This document shows positions 41,630 to 50,873 of a stretch of DNA of 64,000 nt, one piece after another. The stretch is from Cupriavidus necator A5-1 (GTDB lineage: Bacteria > Pseudomonadota > Gammaproteobacteria > Burkholderiales > Burkholderiaceae): contig NZ_JQLI01000008.1 of NCBI RefSeq assembly GCF_000744095.1, positions 1,240,001-1,304,000 on the forward strand. Reading direction: 5' to 3'. The first letter of the stretch is position 1; the number at the start of each line of letters is the position of its first letter. Both the position numbers and the translations under genes were made by a program. Under the pieces are notes generated by a model. It was not told the origin of the DNA. It did no database searches and worked only from the letters and a program-made list of their open reading frames with translations.

Positions 41630-42280
41630 ATGGATTTGATCTCGTACCTGCAGCACAGCTGGCCCACGCTGCTGAAAATGACCGGCGAGCACCTGGCGCT
41701 GGTGGGCTCGGCAGTGGGGCTGGCCATCCTGATCGGGGTGCCGCTGGGCATCGTGATCACGCGCTTCCGCGCGCTCGCCACGCCGCTGCTGGCGCTGGCG
41801 ACGATCGTGCTGACGCTGCCGTCGATCGCGCTGTTCGGGCTGATGATCCCGATCTTCGCGCGCTTCGGCCATGCGCTGGGCTACGTGCCCGCGGTAACGG
41901 CGGTGTTCCTGTACTCGCTGCTGCCGATCATGCGCAATACCTACACCGCGCTGGCCAATGTCGACCCCGGCATCCAGGAAGCGGGCCGCGGCATCGGCAT
42001 GACCACCTGGCAGCGGATGCGGCTGGTGGACCTGCCGCTGGCGGTGCCGGTGATACTCGGCGGCGTGCGTACCGCCGTGGTGATGAATATCGGGGTTGCC
42101 ACCATTGCCGCCATCATCGGCGCGGGTGGCCTTGGGGTGCTGATCCTGCAGGCGATCAGCCAGAGCAATATGAGCAAGCTGGCCGTGGGCGCGGTCCTGG
42201 TCAGCCTGCTCGCCATCGTGGCGGACGCCTTCCTGCAGTGGTTGCAGCGGGCGCTGACGCCAAAAGGAATCCGGCTATGA
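41630..42280 (+). CDS. Osmoprotectant-type ABC transporter permease, second
   Basis: A 216-residue permease of the same class with about six segments and the loop IQEAGRGIGMTTWQRMRLVDLPLAVPVILGGVRTA. Its stop overlaps the ATPase start in ATGA. GAGG precedes ATG 41630. Confidence 0.88.
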   Translation: MDLISYLQHSWPTLLKMTGEHLALVGSAVGLAILIGVPLGIVITRFRALATPLLALATIVLTLPSIALFGLMIPIFARFGHALGYVPAVTAVFLYSLLPIMRNTYTALANVDPGIQEAGRGIGMTTWQRMRLVDLPLAVPVILGGVRTAVVMNIGVATIAAIIGAGGLGVLILQAISQSNMSKLAVGAVLVSLLAIVADAFLQWLQRALTPKGIRL

Positions 42281-43449
42281 TCGAACTCGAACAACTCACC
42301 AAGTCCTTCCCGCAGAAAAACGGCACTGAAGTGCGCGCGGTGGACTCCGTGTCGCTGAAGGTACCCAGCGGCGAGATCTGCGTCTTCCTCGGCCCGTCGG
42401 GCTGCGGCAAGACCACCACGCTGAAGATGATCAACCGGCTGATCGAGCCGACCTCGGGCACGGTGCGCATCGAGGGCGAGGACACGCGCGGCATCGACGG
42501 CGTGACCCTGCGCCGCAAGATCGGCTATGTGATCCAGCAGATCGGCCTGTTCCCCAACATGACCATCGAAGAGAACATCATGGTGGTGCCACGCCTGCTC
42601 GGCTGGGACAAGAAGCAATGCCGCGAGCGCGCGCGCGAGCTGATGGCGATGGTGCAGCTCGACCCCAACCTGATGCTGACCCGCTATCCGCGCGAGCTGT
42701 CGGGCGGGCAGCAGCAGCGCATCGGCGTGATCCGCGCGCTGGCGGCCGATGCACCGGTACTGCTGATGGACGAGCCTTTCGGCGCGGTCGACCCGATCAA
42801 CCGCGAAAGCATCCAGAACGAATTCCTGCAGATGCAGCGCCAGCTCGGCAAGACCGTGATCATGGTCTCGCACGATATCGACGAGGCCATCAAGCTGGCC
42901 GACAAGGTGGCGGTGTTCCGCCGCGGCAAGCTGGTGCAGTTCGACCACCCCGACGCGCTGCTGGCACACCCGGCCGATGAGTTCGTGCAGGCCTTCGTCG
43001 GCCATGACAACACGCTCAAGCGCCTGCTGCTGGTGCGCGCCGGCGACGCCGCCACCATGCCGCCGAGCTGCCGGCCCGACATGCCGCAGGCCGAAGCGCT
43101 GGGCGTGATGGACGATGCCGACGTGCGCCACCTGCCGGTGGTGGACGATGCGCAGCGCGCGCTCGGCTATGTCACGCGCCGCGATGCGCGCGCGGGCAAG
43201 GGTCAGTGCAGCGATGTCATGCGCCCGTTCGCCGTGACCGCGGCGTTCGACGAGCACCTGCGCATCGTGCTGTCGCGCATGTACCAGCACAACACCAGCT
43301 GGCTGCCGGTGATGGGCGCCGATGGCGACTACCTGGGCGAAGTCACGCAGGAATCGATCGCCGGCTACCTCAGCTCGGGCCGTTCGCGCGGGCAGGCGGC
43401 GCCGATACCCCCGGCGGCTGCGCCGGCACCGCTGCGCGCGGCGGCCTGA
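42277..43449 (+). CDS. Osmoprotectant-type ABC transporter ATP-binding protein with CBS domains
   Basis: A 390-residue ATPase. Residues 1-240: Walker A GPSGCGKTTTLKM, signature LSGGQQQRIGVIRAL, Walker B VLLMDEPFGAVDP, switch His in MVSHDIDEA. The C-terminal 120 residues hold tandem CBS domains (RHLPVVDDAQRALGYVTRRD and SWLPVMGADGDYLGEVTQE), which in OpuA/OpuC-type importers sense ionic strength or cyclic di-AMP. It overlaps the previous gene by 4 bp (ATGA). Confidence 0.9.
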   Translation: MIELEQLTKSFPQKNGTEVRAVDSVSLKVPSGEICVFLGPSGCGKTTTLKMINRLIEPTSGTVRIEGEDTRGIDGVTLRRKIGYVIQQIGLFPNMTIEENIMVVPRLLGWDKKQCRERARELMAMVQLDPNLMLTRYPRELSGGQQQRIGVIRALAADAPVLLMDEPFGAVDPINRESIQNEFLQMQRQLGKTVIMVSHDIDEAIKLADKVAVFRRGKLVQFDHPDALLAHPADEFVQAFVGHDNTLKRLLLVRAGDAATMPPSCRPDMPQAEALGVMDDADVRHLPVVDDAQRALGYVTRRDARAGKGQCSDVMRPFAVTAAFDEHLRIVLSRMYQHNTSWLPVMGADGDYLGEVTQESIAGYLSSGRSRGQAAPIPPAAAPAPLRAAA

Positions 43450-43489
43450 GGCCAGGGCAGGGCGGCGGCATCCGCGCTATGCTTTACGC

Positions 43490-43864
43490 ATGCTCCGCTA
43501 TTGCCGCTCGCCGCTGTGCCTGGTCGTCGAAACCCGCTGGCTGATCCCGCGCGGGTTTGACGGCTTTACGCCCGGCCCGCTGATCCTGCTGCGCCCCGGC
43601 GCCAGCGAGGCGCTGATCGAGCATGAGAAGGTCCATGTGCGCCAGTTCTGGCGCAGCTGGGGGCTGATGGGCGTGCTCTACCTGGCCAGCCGGCGCTGGC
43701 GCCTGCGCTATGAAGTGGAAGCCTATCGCGAGCAGCTGCGGCACAGTCCGCCGGGCGCGGCGCGCGGGCTCGCGCGTGTGCTGGCGTGTAAGTACCGGCT
43801 TAAGATTTCAGAGGCCGACGCTTACCGCCTGCTGACGCAAGACCTGCACGACGATCCCAAATGA
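43490..43864 (+). CDS. Hypothetical protein with HEXXH motif
   Basis: A 124-residue protein, start ATG 43490; the open frame upstream overlaps the ATPase end. It contains IEHEKVHVRQF, a zinc-protease-type HEXXH, then YEVEAYREQL about 30 residues later, where a glutamate could be the third zinc ligand. A short hydrophobic segment GLMGVLYLA lies between them. No signal peptide. It is probably a small predicted metallopeptidase-like protein; activity is unproven. Confidence 0.65.
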   Translation: MLRYCRSPLCLVVETRWLIPRGFDGFTPGPLILLRPGASEALIEHEKVHVRQFWRSWGLMGVLYLASRRWRLRYEVEAYREQLRHSPPGAARGLARVLACKYRLKISEADAYRLLTQDLHDDPK

Positions 43865-43899
43865 AAACGGCCCGCACCGGTTGACTGGTGCGGGCCGTT
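43865..43899. terminator. Terminator between the HEXXH gene and tRNA-Ser
   Basis: Stem of about 12 bp, ACGGCCCGCACC / GGTGCGGGCCGT, with T-rich sequence on the tRNA (minus) side (GCCGTTTTCAT). It can serve both facing transcripts. Confidence 0.8.
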
Positions 43900-43906
43900 C
43901 GCTGTC

Positions 43907-43996
43907 TGGCGGAAGCGGTGAGATTCGAACTCACGGATGGGTCACCCCATCGGCAGTTTTCAAGACTGCTGCCTTAAACCACTCGGCCACGCTTCC
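43907..43996 (-). tRNA. tRNA-Ser (anticodon TGA)
   Basis: A 90-nt class II tRNA with acceptor GGAAGCG / CGCTTCC, discriminator G and encoded CCA; T-arm GAGTTCGAATCTC; anticodon loop CTTGAAA giving TGA; and the long variable arm GATGGGGTGACCCATC typical of serine. Confidence 0.97.
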
Positions 43997-44284
43997 GGAA
44001 AGTGCGGGCATTGTAGCGCGAAAGGGCGGCCCGTTTCGCGCATCGTTGCCTGCCGACCTGACGGTCAGGTCGCGCATTATACAAGGCCCGCGTGCAACGA
44101 TGGTGGTCTTGCAGTGCGGCATCGATGTCTGCGTAAACTTCCTGCCACACCTGCCGGCGCGGCTGTCGGCGTCCGTCTGACATGGCGGAACCTTCTCATG
44201 CCGGCGTCGCTCATATTGGCGTGCCGGGTGTCGCGGTGTGTGCCGCATTCCCGGCTTTCGCCTGGCAACAGAGGAGAACTCAAA

Positions 44285-44791
44285 ATGCGAATCCATAGTA
44301 AGAAGTGGCTGATCCTTCCGGCCGCGACCGCCATTGTGGTGCTGGCTGGTTGTACCGCGCCGTACAATAACGGCTATAGCAACACCGGATACAACGCCCC
44401 GCCCCCTCCGCCCTACCAGACGCCCAATACCTCCCAGGCGCCTGCCGGTTCGGTGTATTACGGCCGCGTGGAATCGATCGAGCCGATCACCAACACGCAG
44501 GGCAGCTCGGGGCTGCTGGGCACGGTCATCGGTGGTGCGGCCGGTGGCCTGCTGGGTCACCAGGTCGGTGGCGGGCGCGGGCAGACTGCGGCTACCATCG
44601 GCGGTGCAGTGGTCGGCGCCGTGGCTGGCAACCAGATCGAGAAGCGTGCGGGCAGCAGTACGCAGACTGCGTATCGTGTGAATGTGCGGCTCGATGATGG
44701 TCGTGTGGCGACGGTGACGCAGTCGAACCTGGGTAATTTGCAGGTTGGCATGCGGGCGCGGGTGGCTAACGACATGGCGACGCCGTACTGA
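44285..44791 (+). CDS. Glycine-zipper 2TM outer-membrane lipoprotein (SlyB/Pcp-like)
   Basis: A 168-residue lipoprotein with signal AIVVLAGC (Cys at about residue 23), a Pro/Tyr/Asn-rich linker, then a glycine-zipper 2TM domain (GTVIGGAAGGLLGHQVGGG and GGAVVGAVAGNQIEKR), and a C-terminal beta domain. GAGGAGAACTCAAA precedes ATG 44285. SlyB-like proteins stabilise the outer membrane under stress. A terminator follows. Single gene. Confidence 0.87.
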   Translation: MRIHSKKWLILPAATAIVVLAGCTAPYNNGYSNTGYNAPPPPPYQTPNTSQAPAGSVYYGRVESIEPITNTQGSSGLLGTVIGGAAGGLLGHQVGGGRGQTAATIGGAVVGAVAGNQIEKRAGSSTQTAYRVNVRLDDGRVATVTQSNLGNLQVGMRARVANDMATPY

Positions 44792-44820
44792 CGTGTCGGT
44801 CTGACGTTTGCCAGAATCTA

Positions 44821-44849
44821 AAGGGCTGCGGGTGCGTGGCCCTTTTTTT
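44821..44849 (+). terminator. Rho-independent terminator of the glycine-zipper gene
   Basis: AAGGGC / GCCCTT with a 12-nt loop and a run of seven T. Confidence 0.85.
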
Positions 44850-45017
44850 GTTGGGGGTATGCGTTTGCGATGCGGTTACGTCTTGTCGATGCTCGACGGC
44901 TCGCGTTGCTGGTGACATGTTGTCGCTGTTGAACCGCTTGGTTCCGCCCTCCTGGGCGGGCCACTTTTGTCCGAGCGACATCACCAGCAGCGAGGGCCAT
45001 CGATCATCGACCCCCCT

Positions 45018-46265
45018 TCAATCCTTCAAAAACATCTCCTGCAAGTCATTCAAAAACCGCCTCCCAAGCTCGGTCGGCCGGATGACAGTCAGATCCGCTT
45101 CCAACAACCCCTTCTTCTCCGCCTCAGCCAACTGCTTGCTGATCGTATGCAGCGGCAACCCGGTGTAGTCATGGAAGCTCGACGCAGGCACACCATCCGT
45201 CAGCCGCAGCGCATTCAGCATGAACTCAAACGGCAACTCATCCGCCCCAACATCCCGCGCTTCCTGCACGGCATTGCCAGCCAGCGCCTGCGCCATATAG
45301 GTAGCCGGATGCTTGTGCCGCATCTGCCGCAACACACGATGCGGGAACGACAACTTGCCGTGCGCCCCCGCCCCGATCCCGAGGTAGTCACCAAAGCGCC
45401 AGTAGTTGAGATTGTGGCGCGCCTCGCGATGCGGCCTGGCGTAGGCCGACGTCTCGTAGTGCCGATAGCCAGCTTCAGCTGTGCGCGCCTCCATCAGGTC
45501 CTGCATCTCGTACGCCGTGTCATCGTCCGGCAGCGCAGGCGGAAACTTGGCGAACAGCGTGTTCGGCTCCAGCGTCAGGTGGTACAGCGACAGGTGGGTG
45601 GTGTCGTAGGAAAGGGCGGTTTCCAGATCCTGCCTGCACTCCTCCAGCGTCTGTCCCGGCAGCGCATACATCAAATCGAGGTTGATGTTGTCGAAACTCG
45701 CCTGCGCAATATCAATCGCCTTGCGCGCTTCCGCGCCGCCGTGGATACGCCCAAGCGCCTGTAGATGACGGTCATTAAAGCTCTGGATGCCGATCGACAG
45801 CCGGTTGATACCGCTCGCGCGATAGCTGGCGAACTTGTCGGCCTCGAAGGTGCCGGGGTTGGCCTCCATCGTGATCTCGGCATCCGCATCCAGCGGCAGC
45901 AGCGCGCGGATATCCGACAGCAGCCGGTCCATGCCCGCCGCGGACAGCAGGCTGGGCGTGCCGCCGCCGATAAAGACCGTATGCACCGGCCGTCCCCACA
46001 CCAGCGGCAGCGACTGCTCCAGATCCGCGCGCAGCGCGTCCAGGTAAATCTCTTCCGGAATCTCGTGGTTGTCGGCACCCGGCGCCGCATGCGAGTTGAA
46101 ATCGCAATACGGGCACTTGCGCACGCACCACGGGATATGCACGTACAGCGACAGCGGCGGCGAGCCGGGCAGGCTGATCTGCCCGGGCTTGAGCCAGAGC
46201 TGCTTGCTGTCGACGGGCGTGGCGGAAGCGGTCGGCGCGCTGCCGGCCGGTACGATCGGGATCAT
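45018..46265 (-). CDS. hemW: Heme chaperone HemW (radical SAM, HemN-like)
   Basis: A 415-residue radical SAM protein. The cluster motif is CVRKCPYC in YVHIPWCVRKCPYCDFNS; FIGGGTPSLL and GINRLSIGIQSFND follow. It lacks the second N-terminal features of true oxygen-independent HemN and fits HemW, which carries haem. ATG 46265 overlaps the rdgB stop (ATGA). Last gene of the leftward run that includes rph and rdgB. A 226-bp gap after it holds the terminator of the facing lipoprotein gene. Confidence 0.92.
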   Translation of the reverse strand: MIPIVPAGSAPTASATPVDSKQLWLKPGQISLPGSPPLSLYVHIPWCVRKCPYCDFNSHAAPGADNHEIPEEIYLDALRADLEQSLPLVWGRPVHTVFIGGGTPSLLSAAGMDRLLSDIRALLPLDADAEITMEANPGTFEADKFASYRASGINRLSIGIQSFNDRHLQALGRIHGGAEARKAIDIAQASFDNINLDLMYALPGQTLEECRQDLETALSYDTTHLSLYHLTLEPNTLFAKFPPALPDDDTAYEMQDLMEARTAEAGYRHYETSAYARPHREARHNLNYWRFGDYLGIGAGAHGKLSFPHRVLRQMRHKHPATYMAQALAGNAVQEARDVGADELPFEFMLNALRLTDGVPASSFHDYTGLPLHTISKQLAEAEKKGLLEADLTVIRPTELGRRFLNDLQEMFLKD

Positions 46266-46885
46266 CGGCCTGCGGTCTCCGCGGCCTCGGCCTGCAGCCG
46301 TGCAACCAGTGCGCGCAGCGCCTGCGCCCGGTGGCTGACCGCGTTCTTCTCTTCGGGCGACAGCTCGGCGGCGGTCTTGCCCTCGCCCGGCAGCAGGAAG
46401 TGCGGATCGTAGCCAAAGCCGCTAGCGCCGCGCGGCGCGTCGACGACCTCGCCGTGCCACAGGCCCTCGGCGATAAGTGGGCACGGGTCGTCAGGGTGGC
46501 GCACGAACACCAGCACGCAGTAGTAGTAGGCGTGACGGTTCAGCTTGCCGGCGAGCTGCGAGACCAGGTACGCATTGTTGGCCGCATCCGACTTGGCCTG
46601 GCCCGCCATCTGCGCGTAGCGCGCCGAATAGACGCCGGGCGCGCCGTCCAGCGCCTGCACGCAGATGCCGGAATCGTCCGCCAGCGCGGGCAGGTGGGCC
46701 AGACGGCTGGCGTGGCGGGCCTTGGCCAGCGCGTTCTCGACAAAGGTGGCGAAAGGCTCTTCGGCCTCGGGGATGCCCAGTTCGCCCTGGGGCACCACGT
46801 CAAAGCCGAGCGGCGCCAGCAGCGTGCCGAACTCGCGCAGCTTGCCGGGGTTGTTGGAAGCCAGTACCAGGCGTTGCATGTCCAT
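46262..46885 (-). CDS. rdgB: XTP/dITP pyrophosphatase (RdgB/HAM1)
   Basis: A 207-residue house-cleaning enzyme that hydrolyses dITP, XTP and related triphosphates. Motifs: LVLASNNPGKLREF at the start, FATFVENALAKARHAS, ALADDSGICVQALDGAPGVYSARYA and the C-terminal GYDPHFL and AVSHRAQAL. The start may be ATG 46885 or the second ATG at 46879. It lies 6 nt after rph and overlaps hemW by 4 bp. Confidence 0.93.
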   Translation of the reverse strand: MDMQRLVLASNNPGKLREFGTLLAPLGFDVVPQGELGIPEAEEPFATFVENALAKARHASRLAHLPALADDSGICVQALDGAPGVYSARYAQMAGQAKSDAANNAYLVSQLAGKLNRHAYYYCVLVFVRHPDDPCPLIAEGLWHGEVVDAPRGASGFGYDPHFLLPGEGKTAAELSPEEKNAVSHRAQALRALVARLQAEAAETAGR

Positions 46886-46891
46886 CCTGCC

Positions 46892-47611
46892 TCAGGCCAG
46901 GCCGAGCGCTTCGCGCTGGTGCTGCACCAGGCGCGCGATGCCGGCTTCGGCCAGGCGCGTCATGGCGTCCAGGTCGGCGCGGCTGAACGGCGCGCCTTCG
47001 GCGGTGCCCTGTACCTCGACAAAGCCGCCGCTGCCGGTCATGACCACGTTCATGTCAGTGTCGCAGTTGCTGTCTTCAGCGTAGTCGAGATCGAGCACCG
47101 GCACGCCGTCGACCATGCCGACCGAAACCGCGGCAACGAAGTCGCGGATCGGGCTGGCGGCGATCAGGCCGTCGCGCAGCATGGCGGACACCGCGTCATG
47201 CGCGGCGACAAAGGCGCCGGTGATGGCAGCGGTGCGGGTGCCGCCATCGGCCTGCAGCACGTCGCAGTCCAGGTGCAGCGTGTATTCGCCCAGCGCCCCC
47301 AGGTCGAATACCGTGCGCATGGCGCGGCCGATCAGGCGCTGGATCTCCTGTGTGCGGCCGGTCTGCTTGCCGCGCGCGGCCTCGCGGTCCGAGCGCGTGT
47401 GCGTGGCGCGCGGCAGCATGCCGTACTCGGCCGTGACCCAGCCTTCGCCACTGCCCTTCTTGTGCGGCGGCACCTTGGCCAGCACGCTGGCGGTGCACAG
47501 CACCTTGGTATCGCCAAAGGCACACAGGACGGAGCCTTCGGCGTGACGGGTGTAGTGCCGGGTAAGGCTGATGGAACGCAGCGCATCGGCTGCGCGGCCG
47601 CTGGGTCGCAT
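46892..47611 (-). CDS. rph: Ribonuclease PH
   Basis: A 239-residue phosphorolytic 3'-exoribonuclease that trims tRNA 3' ends. It starts MRPSGRAADALRSISLTRHYTRHAEGSVL, and GWVTAEYGMLPRATHTR, GRAMRTVFDLGALGEYTLHLDCDVLQADGGTRTAAITGAF and DLDYAEDSNCDTDMNVVM are fully typical. It leads the rph-rdgB-hemW block; the PP2C gene ends 106 bp upstream. Confidence 0.95.
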   Translation of the reverse strand: MRPSGRAADALRSISLTRHYTRHAEGSVLCAFGDTKVLCTASVLAKVPPHKKGSGEGWVTAEYGMLPRATHTRSDREAARGKQTGRTQEIQRLIGRAMRTVFDLGALGEYTLHLDCDVLQADGGTRTAAITGAFVAAHDAVSAMLRDGLIAASPIRDFVAAVSVGMVDGVPVLDLDYAEDSNCDTDMNVVMTGSGGFVEVQGTAEGAPFSRADLDAMTRLAEAGIARLVQHQREALGLA

Positions 47612-47717
47612 GGGATGGTTTGTCCGAATCGGGGAGAGACCGCGATTCTAACGCCGCCAGCCTTTGCGCGCTGCCTTGGTGCCCCTTTTGGTGCTCCTTT
47701 AGGGCCCGCGTACCGCG

Positions 47718-48632
47718 TCAGCGCATCAGGTTGCTGGTCTTGTCGATCGCGGCGCGGATCTCGGCGATCGAGCGCTCGATCTCCTCCTCGGACAGCAGGT
47801 CGCTGTCTGATCCGGTGCGCTCCAGGATCGACGTGGTGAAGGCGTTCAGCGGCAGCGTGTCGGTCATCACCGCGTCCTGCCCGGTGGTGGTGCTGTCCAG
47901 CTCCCACATCATGGCGATGCCGGTGGTGTTGTCGGCGCCTTCGCCGGCGTTCTGCAGCGCCTGCTCGATCAGCGCCGGCACCGCCTGCACCACGGACAGG
48001 CGCGACAGCCGGTCCACCAGTACCGGCTCCTCCAGGCTGCCCCACAGGCCGTCCGAGCAGAGTAGCACGACGTCGCCCGGCTCCAGCCGCACCGGCCCGC
48101 CCAGGTCGATCAGCGGCAGGTTGGGCGAGCCCAGGCAGTTGTAGAGTTTGTTGCGCTCGGGGTGGTTGGCCACCTGCATTGGCAGCACGCGCTCCTGCTG
48201 CAGCAGGTTCTCGATCTTGGAGTGGTCGCGCGTGCGGGTCAGCAGCCGGCCCTTGCGCAGCAGGTAGTAGCGCGAGTCGCCCGCGTGCGCCCAGTGGATC
48301 TGGCCGTGCTGCACCAGGCAGCAGACCACGGTCGTGCGCGGCACGTCGGCCATGCGGTTGGCTTCGGCGTAGCGGTGGATTTCGCGGTGCGCCAGCATGA
48401 TGGTGTCCTGCAGGAACTCCGCCGGATTGCGCACGGTGGGACGTGCCTGGGCCTGGAACTGGCGCGCCAGCGTCTGCAGCGCCTGCTGCGAGGCGACCTC
48501 GCCGTGGGCGTGGCCGCCCAGGCCGTCGGCGAGCACCATCAACAGCGCGTCGCGCGTGAAGCAGTAGCCCATGCGGTCCTGGTTGATGCGGCGGCCGCCT
48601 TTCCTGCTTTCCTGGTAGACAGAGAATCGCAT
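47718..48632 (-). CDS. PP2C-family serine/threonine phosphatase
   Basis: A 304-residue metal-dependent phosphatase. PP2C motifs in order: RRINQDRMGYCF, LMVLADGLGGHAHGEVAS (metal Asp), IHWAHAGDSRYYLLR, VLLCSDGLWGSLEEP and GADNTTGIAMMW. The C-terminal 60 residues are a low-similarity acidic tail. It is 54 nt downstream of the Ser/Thr kinase gene on the same strand, so the pair probably forms a reversible phosphorylation switch. Confidence 0.9.
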   Translation of the reverse strand: MRFSVYQESRKGGRRINQDRMGYCFTRDALLMVLADGLGGHAHGEVASQQALQTLARQFQAQARPTVRNPAEFLQDTIMLAHREIHRYAEANRMADVPRTTVVCCLVQHGQIHWAHAGDSRYYLLRKGRLLTRTRDHSKIENLLQQERVLPMQVANHPERNKLYNCLGSPNLPLIDLGGPVRLEPGDVVLLCSDGLWGSLEEPVLVDRLSRLSVVQAVPALIEQALQNAGEGADNTTGIAMMWELDSTTTGQDAVMTDTLPLNAFTTSILERTGSDSDLLSEEEIERSIAEIRAAIDKTSNLMR

Positions 48633-48686
48633 GTTGGCTCGGGAAATCTATAAGTTGGCCGCGCCGGGGGCGTGCCGGGTTGTGAT

Positions 48687-49718
48687 TTATTCGACGCTTG
48701 CGCCGGGGGCGGGCTCGTCACGCCGGCGCAGCAGCGTCAGGAAGCGCGAGGTCGGGGCGGGGCGCTCGGCCGGCACCGGCGGCTGGGCCGCGGCCTGCTC
48801 GCCCAGCGCATTGGTCTGCTCGCGCAACTCCTTCTGCAGCCGGAACACGCTCTGCGGGCGTTCGGACGGGGTCAGGCGCAGGCACCATTCGACCAGGTCC
48901 ACCAGGCCGTTGGTGTAGCTGCTGCGCAGCCGCAGCACCGCCTCGCCCATACGGTCGTCCTTCTCGCGCTGGTTGGCTTCCTGCGGCGGCATGCCGGCCA
49001 TGCAGGCGTAGAGCGTCGCGCCCAGGCTGTAGATGTCGGTCCAGGGGCCCAGCTCGGAATGCTTGCCGTACAGCTCCGGCGCGGCAAAGCCGGGGGTGTA
49101 CATCGGCTGGAAGCGGGCCGCTTCCATGGTCAGGGTCTGCCGCGCGGCGCCGAAATCCAGCAGGATCGGGGATTCGTCCTCGCGCAGGTAAATATTGCCG
49201 GGCTTGATGTCCAGGTGCAGCAGCTTGTGGATATGTACCTCGCGCAGGCCGCTCATCAGGTCGTGGAAGACCTTGCGGATGAAATGCTCGCGCAGCACCT
49301 TGGCGCGGCCCTGCTGCCGGGCCGCCAGCACGTGCTCCTGCAGCGTCTTGCCCAGCTCGTAGTTCATCACCATGTAGACCGTGGCGTTCTCGCGGAAGAA
49401 GTTCACCACGCGCACCACGCTGGGATGGGAGATGCGGGCCAGCGAGCGGCCCTCTTCAAAGAAGTACTTCAGGCCCAGCCGGAACGCCGGGGCGTTTTCC
49501 TCGGGCACCACGGGGATCAGCTCGCCCGGGTTGCGCCGCGCCAGCGACGACGGCAGGTATTCCTTGATGGCGACAGGTGCGCCGGTCTCGTCGGTGGCCA
49601 GGTAGACGAAACTGAACCCCCCGCTGGCCAACTTCTTTACAATACGATAGTTGGACAACAGCGTGCCGACCGGCAGCGGTGCACTCTTCGGTTGTGTCGT
49701 GCCCTTGGACTCTGTCAT
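48687..49718 (-). CDS. Hanks-type serine/threonine protein kinase
   Basis: A 343-residue cytosolic kinase with no membrane segment. Kinase landmarks: glycine loop LASGGFSFVYLA, VAIKEYLP (catalytic Lys), LHLDIKPGNIYL (catalytic Asp; LDI instead of HRD), LLDFGAAR (DFG) and APELYG (APE). The C-terminal 50 residues are an Ala/Pro-rich, basic tail. The FxxKEYLPSSLARR form belongs to a subgroup common in betaproteobacteria. Divergent from yicC and paired with PP2C. Confidence 0.9.
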   Translation of the reverse strand: MTESKGTTQPKSAPLPVGTLLSNYRIVKKLASGGFSFVYLATDETGAPVAIKEYLPSSLARRNPGELIPVVPEENAPAFRLGLKYFFEEGRSLARISHPSVVRVVNFFRENATVYMVMNYELGKTLQEHVLAARQQGRAKVLREHFIRKVFHDLMSGLREVHIHKLLHLDIKPGNIYLREDESPILLDFGAARQTLTMEAARFQPMYTPGFAAPELYGKHSELGPWTDIYSLGATLYACMAGMPPQEANQREKDDRMGEAVLRLRSSYTNGLVDLVEWCLRLTPSERPQSVFRLQKELREQTNALGEQAAAQPPVPAERPAPTSRFLTLLRRRDEPAPGASVE

Positions 49719-49906
49719 GGGAATAGGACCTGAATTGCCTCCGGATTGTCCGGGCTAATCGGTCACTTGTAAAGAACACAAATAAGGGCATTGTTGCCCT
49801 CCTTTCAACGTTTTGAGAGCGCTCCCGGGATCCGGTTGCGGGAGGCTCGAGGAGGGCGTCTGCGGGCCCAGCGCCCCGGGGCCGCCTCCATTCACGAGAA
49901 TATCCA

Positions 49907-50842
49907 ATGATCCACAGCATGACAGGCTATGGCCTGGCGACGCGCCAGGCGCCATTGACCAACGCGCAGGGCGAGCCCAGCGGGCGCACCGCGTCAGTTT
50001 CGGTGGAATTCCGCACTGTCAATTCGCGTTTCCTCGACCTGTTGTTCCGGGCCCCGGAAGAGTGCCGAGCCTTCGAGCCGGCCCTGCGTGAAATGCTGAT
50101 GGCCGAACTGTCGCGCGGCAAGCTGGAATGCCGCATCAACCTGCAGCGCGCCGACGCCGGCGGCGCCACGCTGGCGCTCAACGACGGCCTGCTGGCGCAG
50201 ATCCGCGCGCTGGAGACCACGGTGGCCGCCACCTTCACCAGCGCCGGCACGCTGCGCATGGGCGAGATCCTGCGCTGGCCGGGCGTGCTGGTCGAGCCCG
50301 AGCTGTCGCAGGAATCGCTGCGCGAAGCCGTGCTGGGCGCCGCGCGCGAAGCGCTGGACCAGCTGCTTGAGGCCCGTCGCCGCGAGGGCGACGCGCTCAA
50401 GGCCACGCTGATGGAGCGGGTCGACGCCATGCTGGCGATCGTCGAGCGCCTGACGCCGACCATCCCGCAACTGATCGCGCACCACCAGGAAAAGCTGACA
50501 GAGCGCTTGCAGGAAGCCTTCAACCTGGCCGCGCCCAACGGCATGCCGTCGATGAGCCGCGACGAGATCGCCGAGCGCATCCGCCAGGAAGCCACCGTCT
50601 ACGGCATCCGCATCGATATCGCCGAGGAACTGTCGCGGCTGCAGGCGCACCTGAACGAAACGCGCCACATCCTGAAGAAGGGCGGCCAGGTCGGCAAGCG
50701 CCTGGACTTCATGATGCAGGAGCTCAACCGCGAGGCCAACACGCTCGGCTCCAAGGCCGCGGCCAAGGAACTGGCCGATGCCTCGATGGAGCTCAAGCTG
50801 CTGATCGAGCAGATGCGCGAACAGGTCCAGAACCTCGAATAA
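49907..50842 (+). CDS. yicC: YicC-family endoribonuclease
   Basis: A 311-residue protein starting MIHSMTGYG, the family signature. N-terminal half (RTVNSRFLDLLFRAPEECRAFEPALREML) and the DUF1732 C-terminus (RLDFMMQELNREANTLGSKA) are both present. E. coli YicC has been shown to be an endoribonuclease acting on small RNAs. It precedes gmk by 31 nt, as in most proteobacteria. Confidence 0.9.
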   Translation: MIHSMTGYGLATRQAPLTNAQGEPSGRTASVSVEFRTVNSRFLDLLFRAPEECRAFEPALREMLMAELSRGKLECRINLQRADAGGATLALNDGLLAQIRALETTVAATFTSAGTLRMGEILRWPGVLVEPELSQESLREAVLGAAREALDQLLEARRREGDALKATLMERVDAMLAIVERLTPTIPQLIAHHQEKLTERLQEAFNLAAPNGMPSMSRDEIAERIRQEATVYGIRIDIAEELSRLQAHLNETRHILKKGGQVGKRLDFMMQELNREANTLGSKAAAKELADASMELKLLIEQMREQVQNLE

Positions 50843-50873
50843 AGCTAGTCCCAGGAATCACCCAAGAATCATC

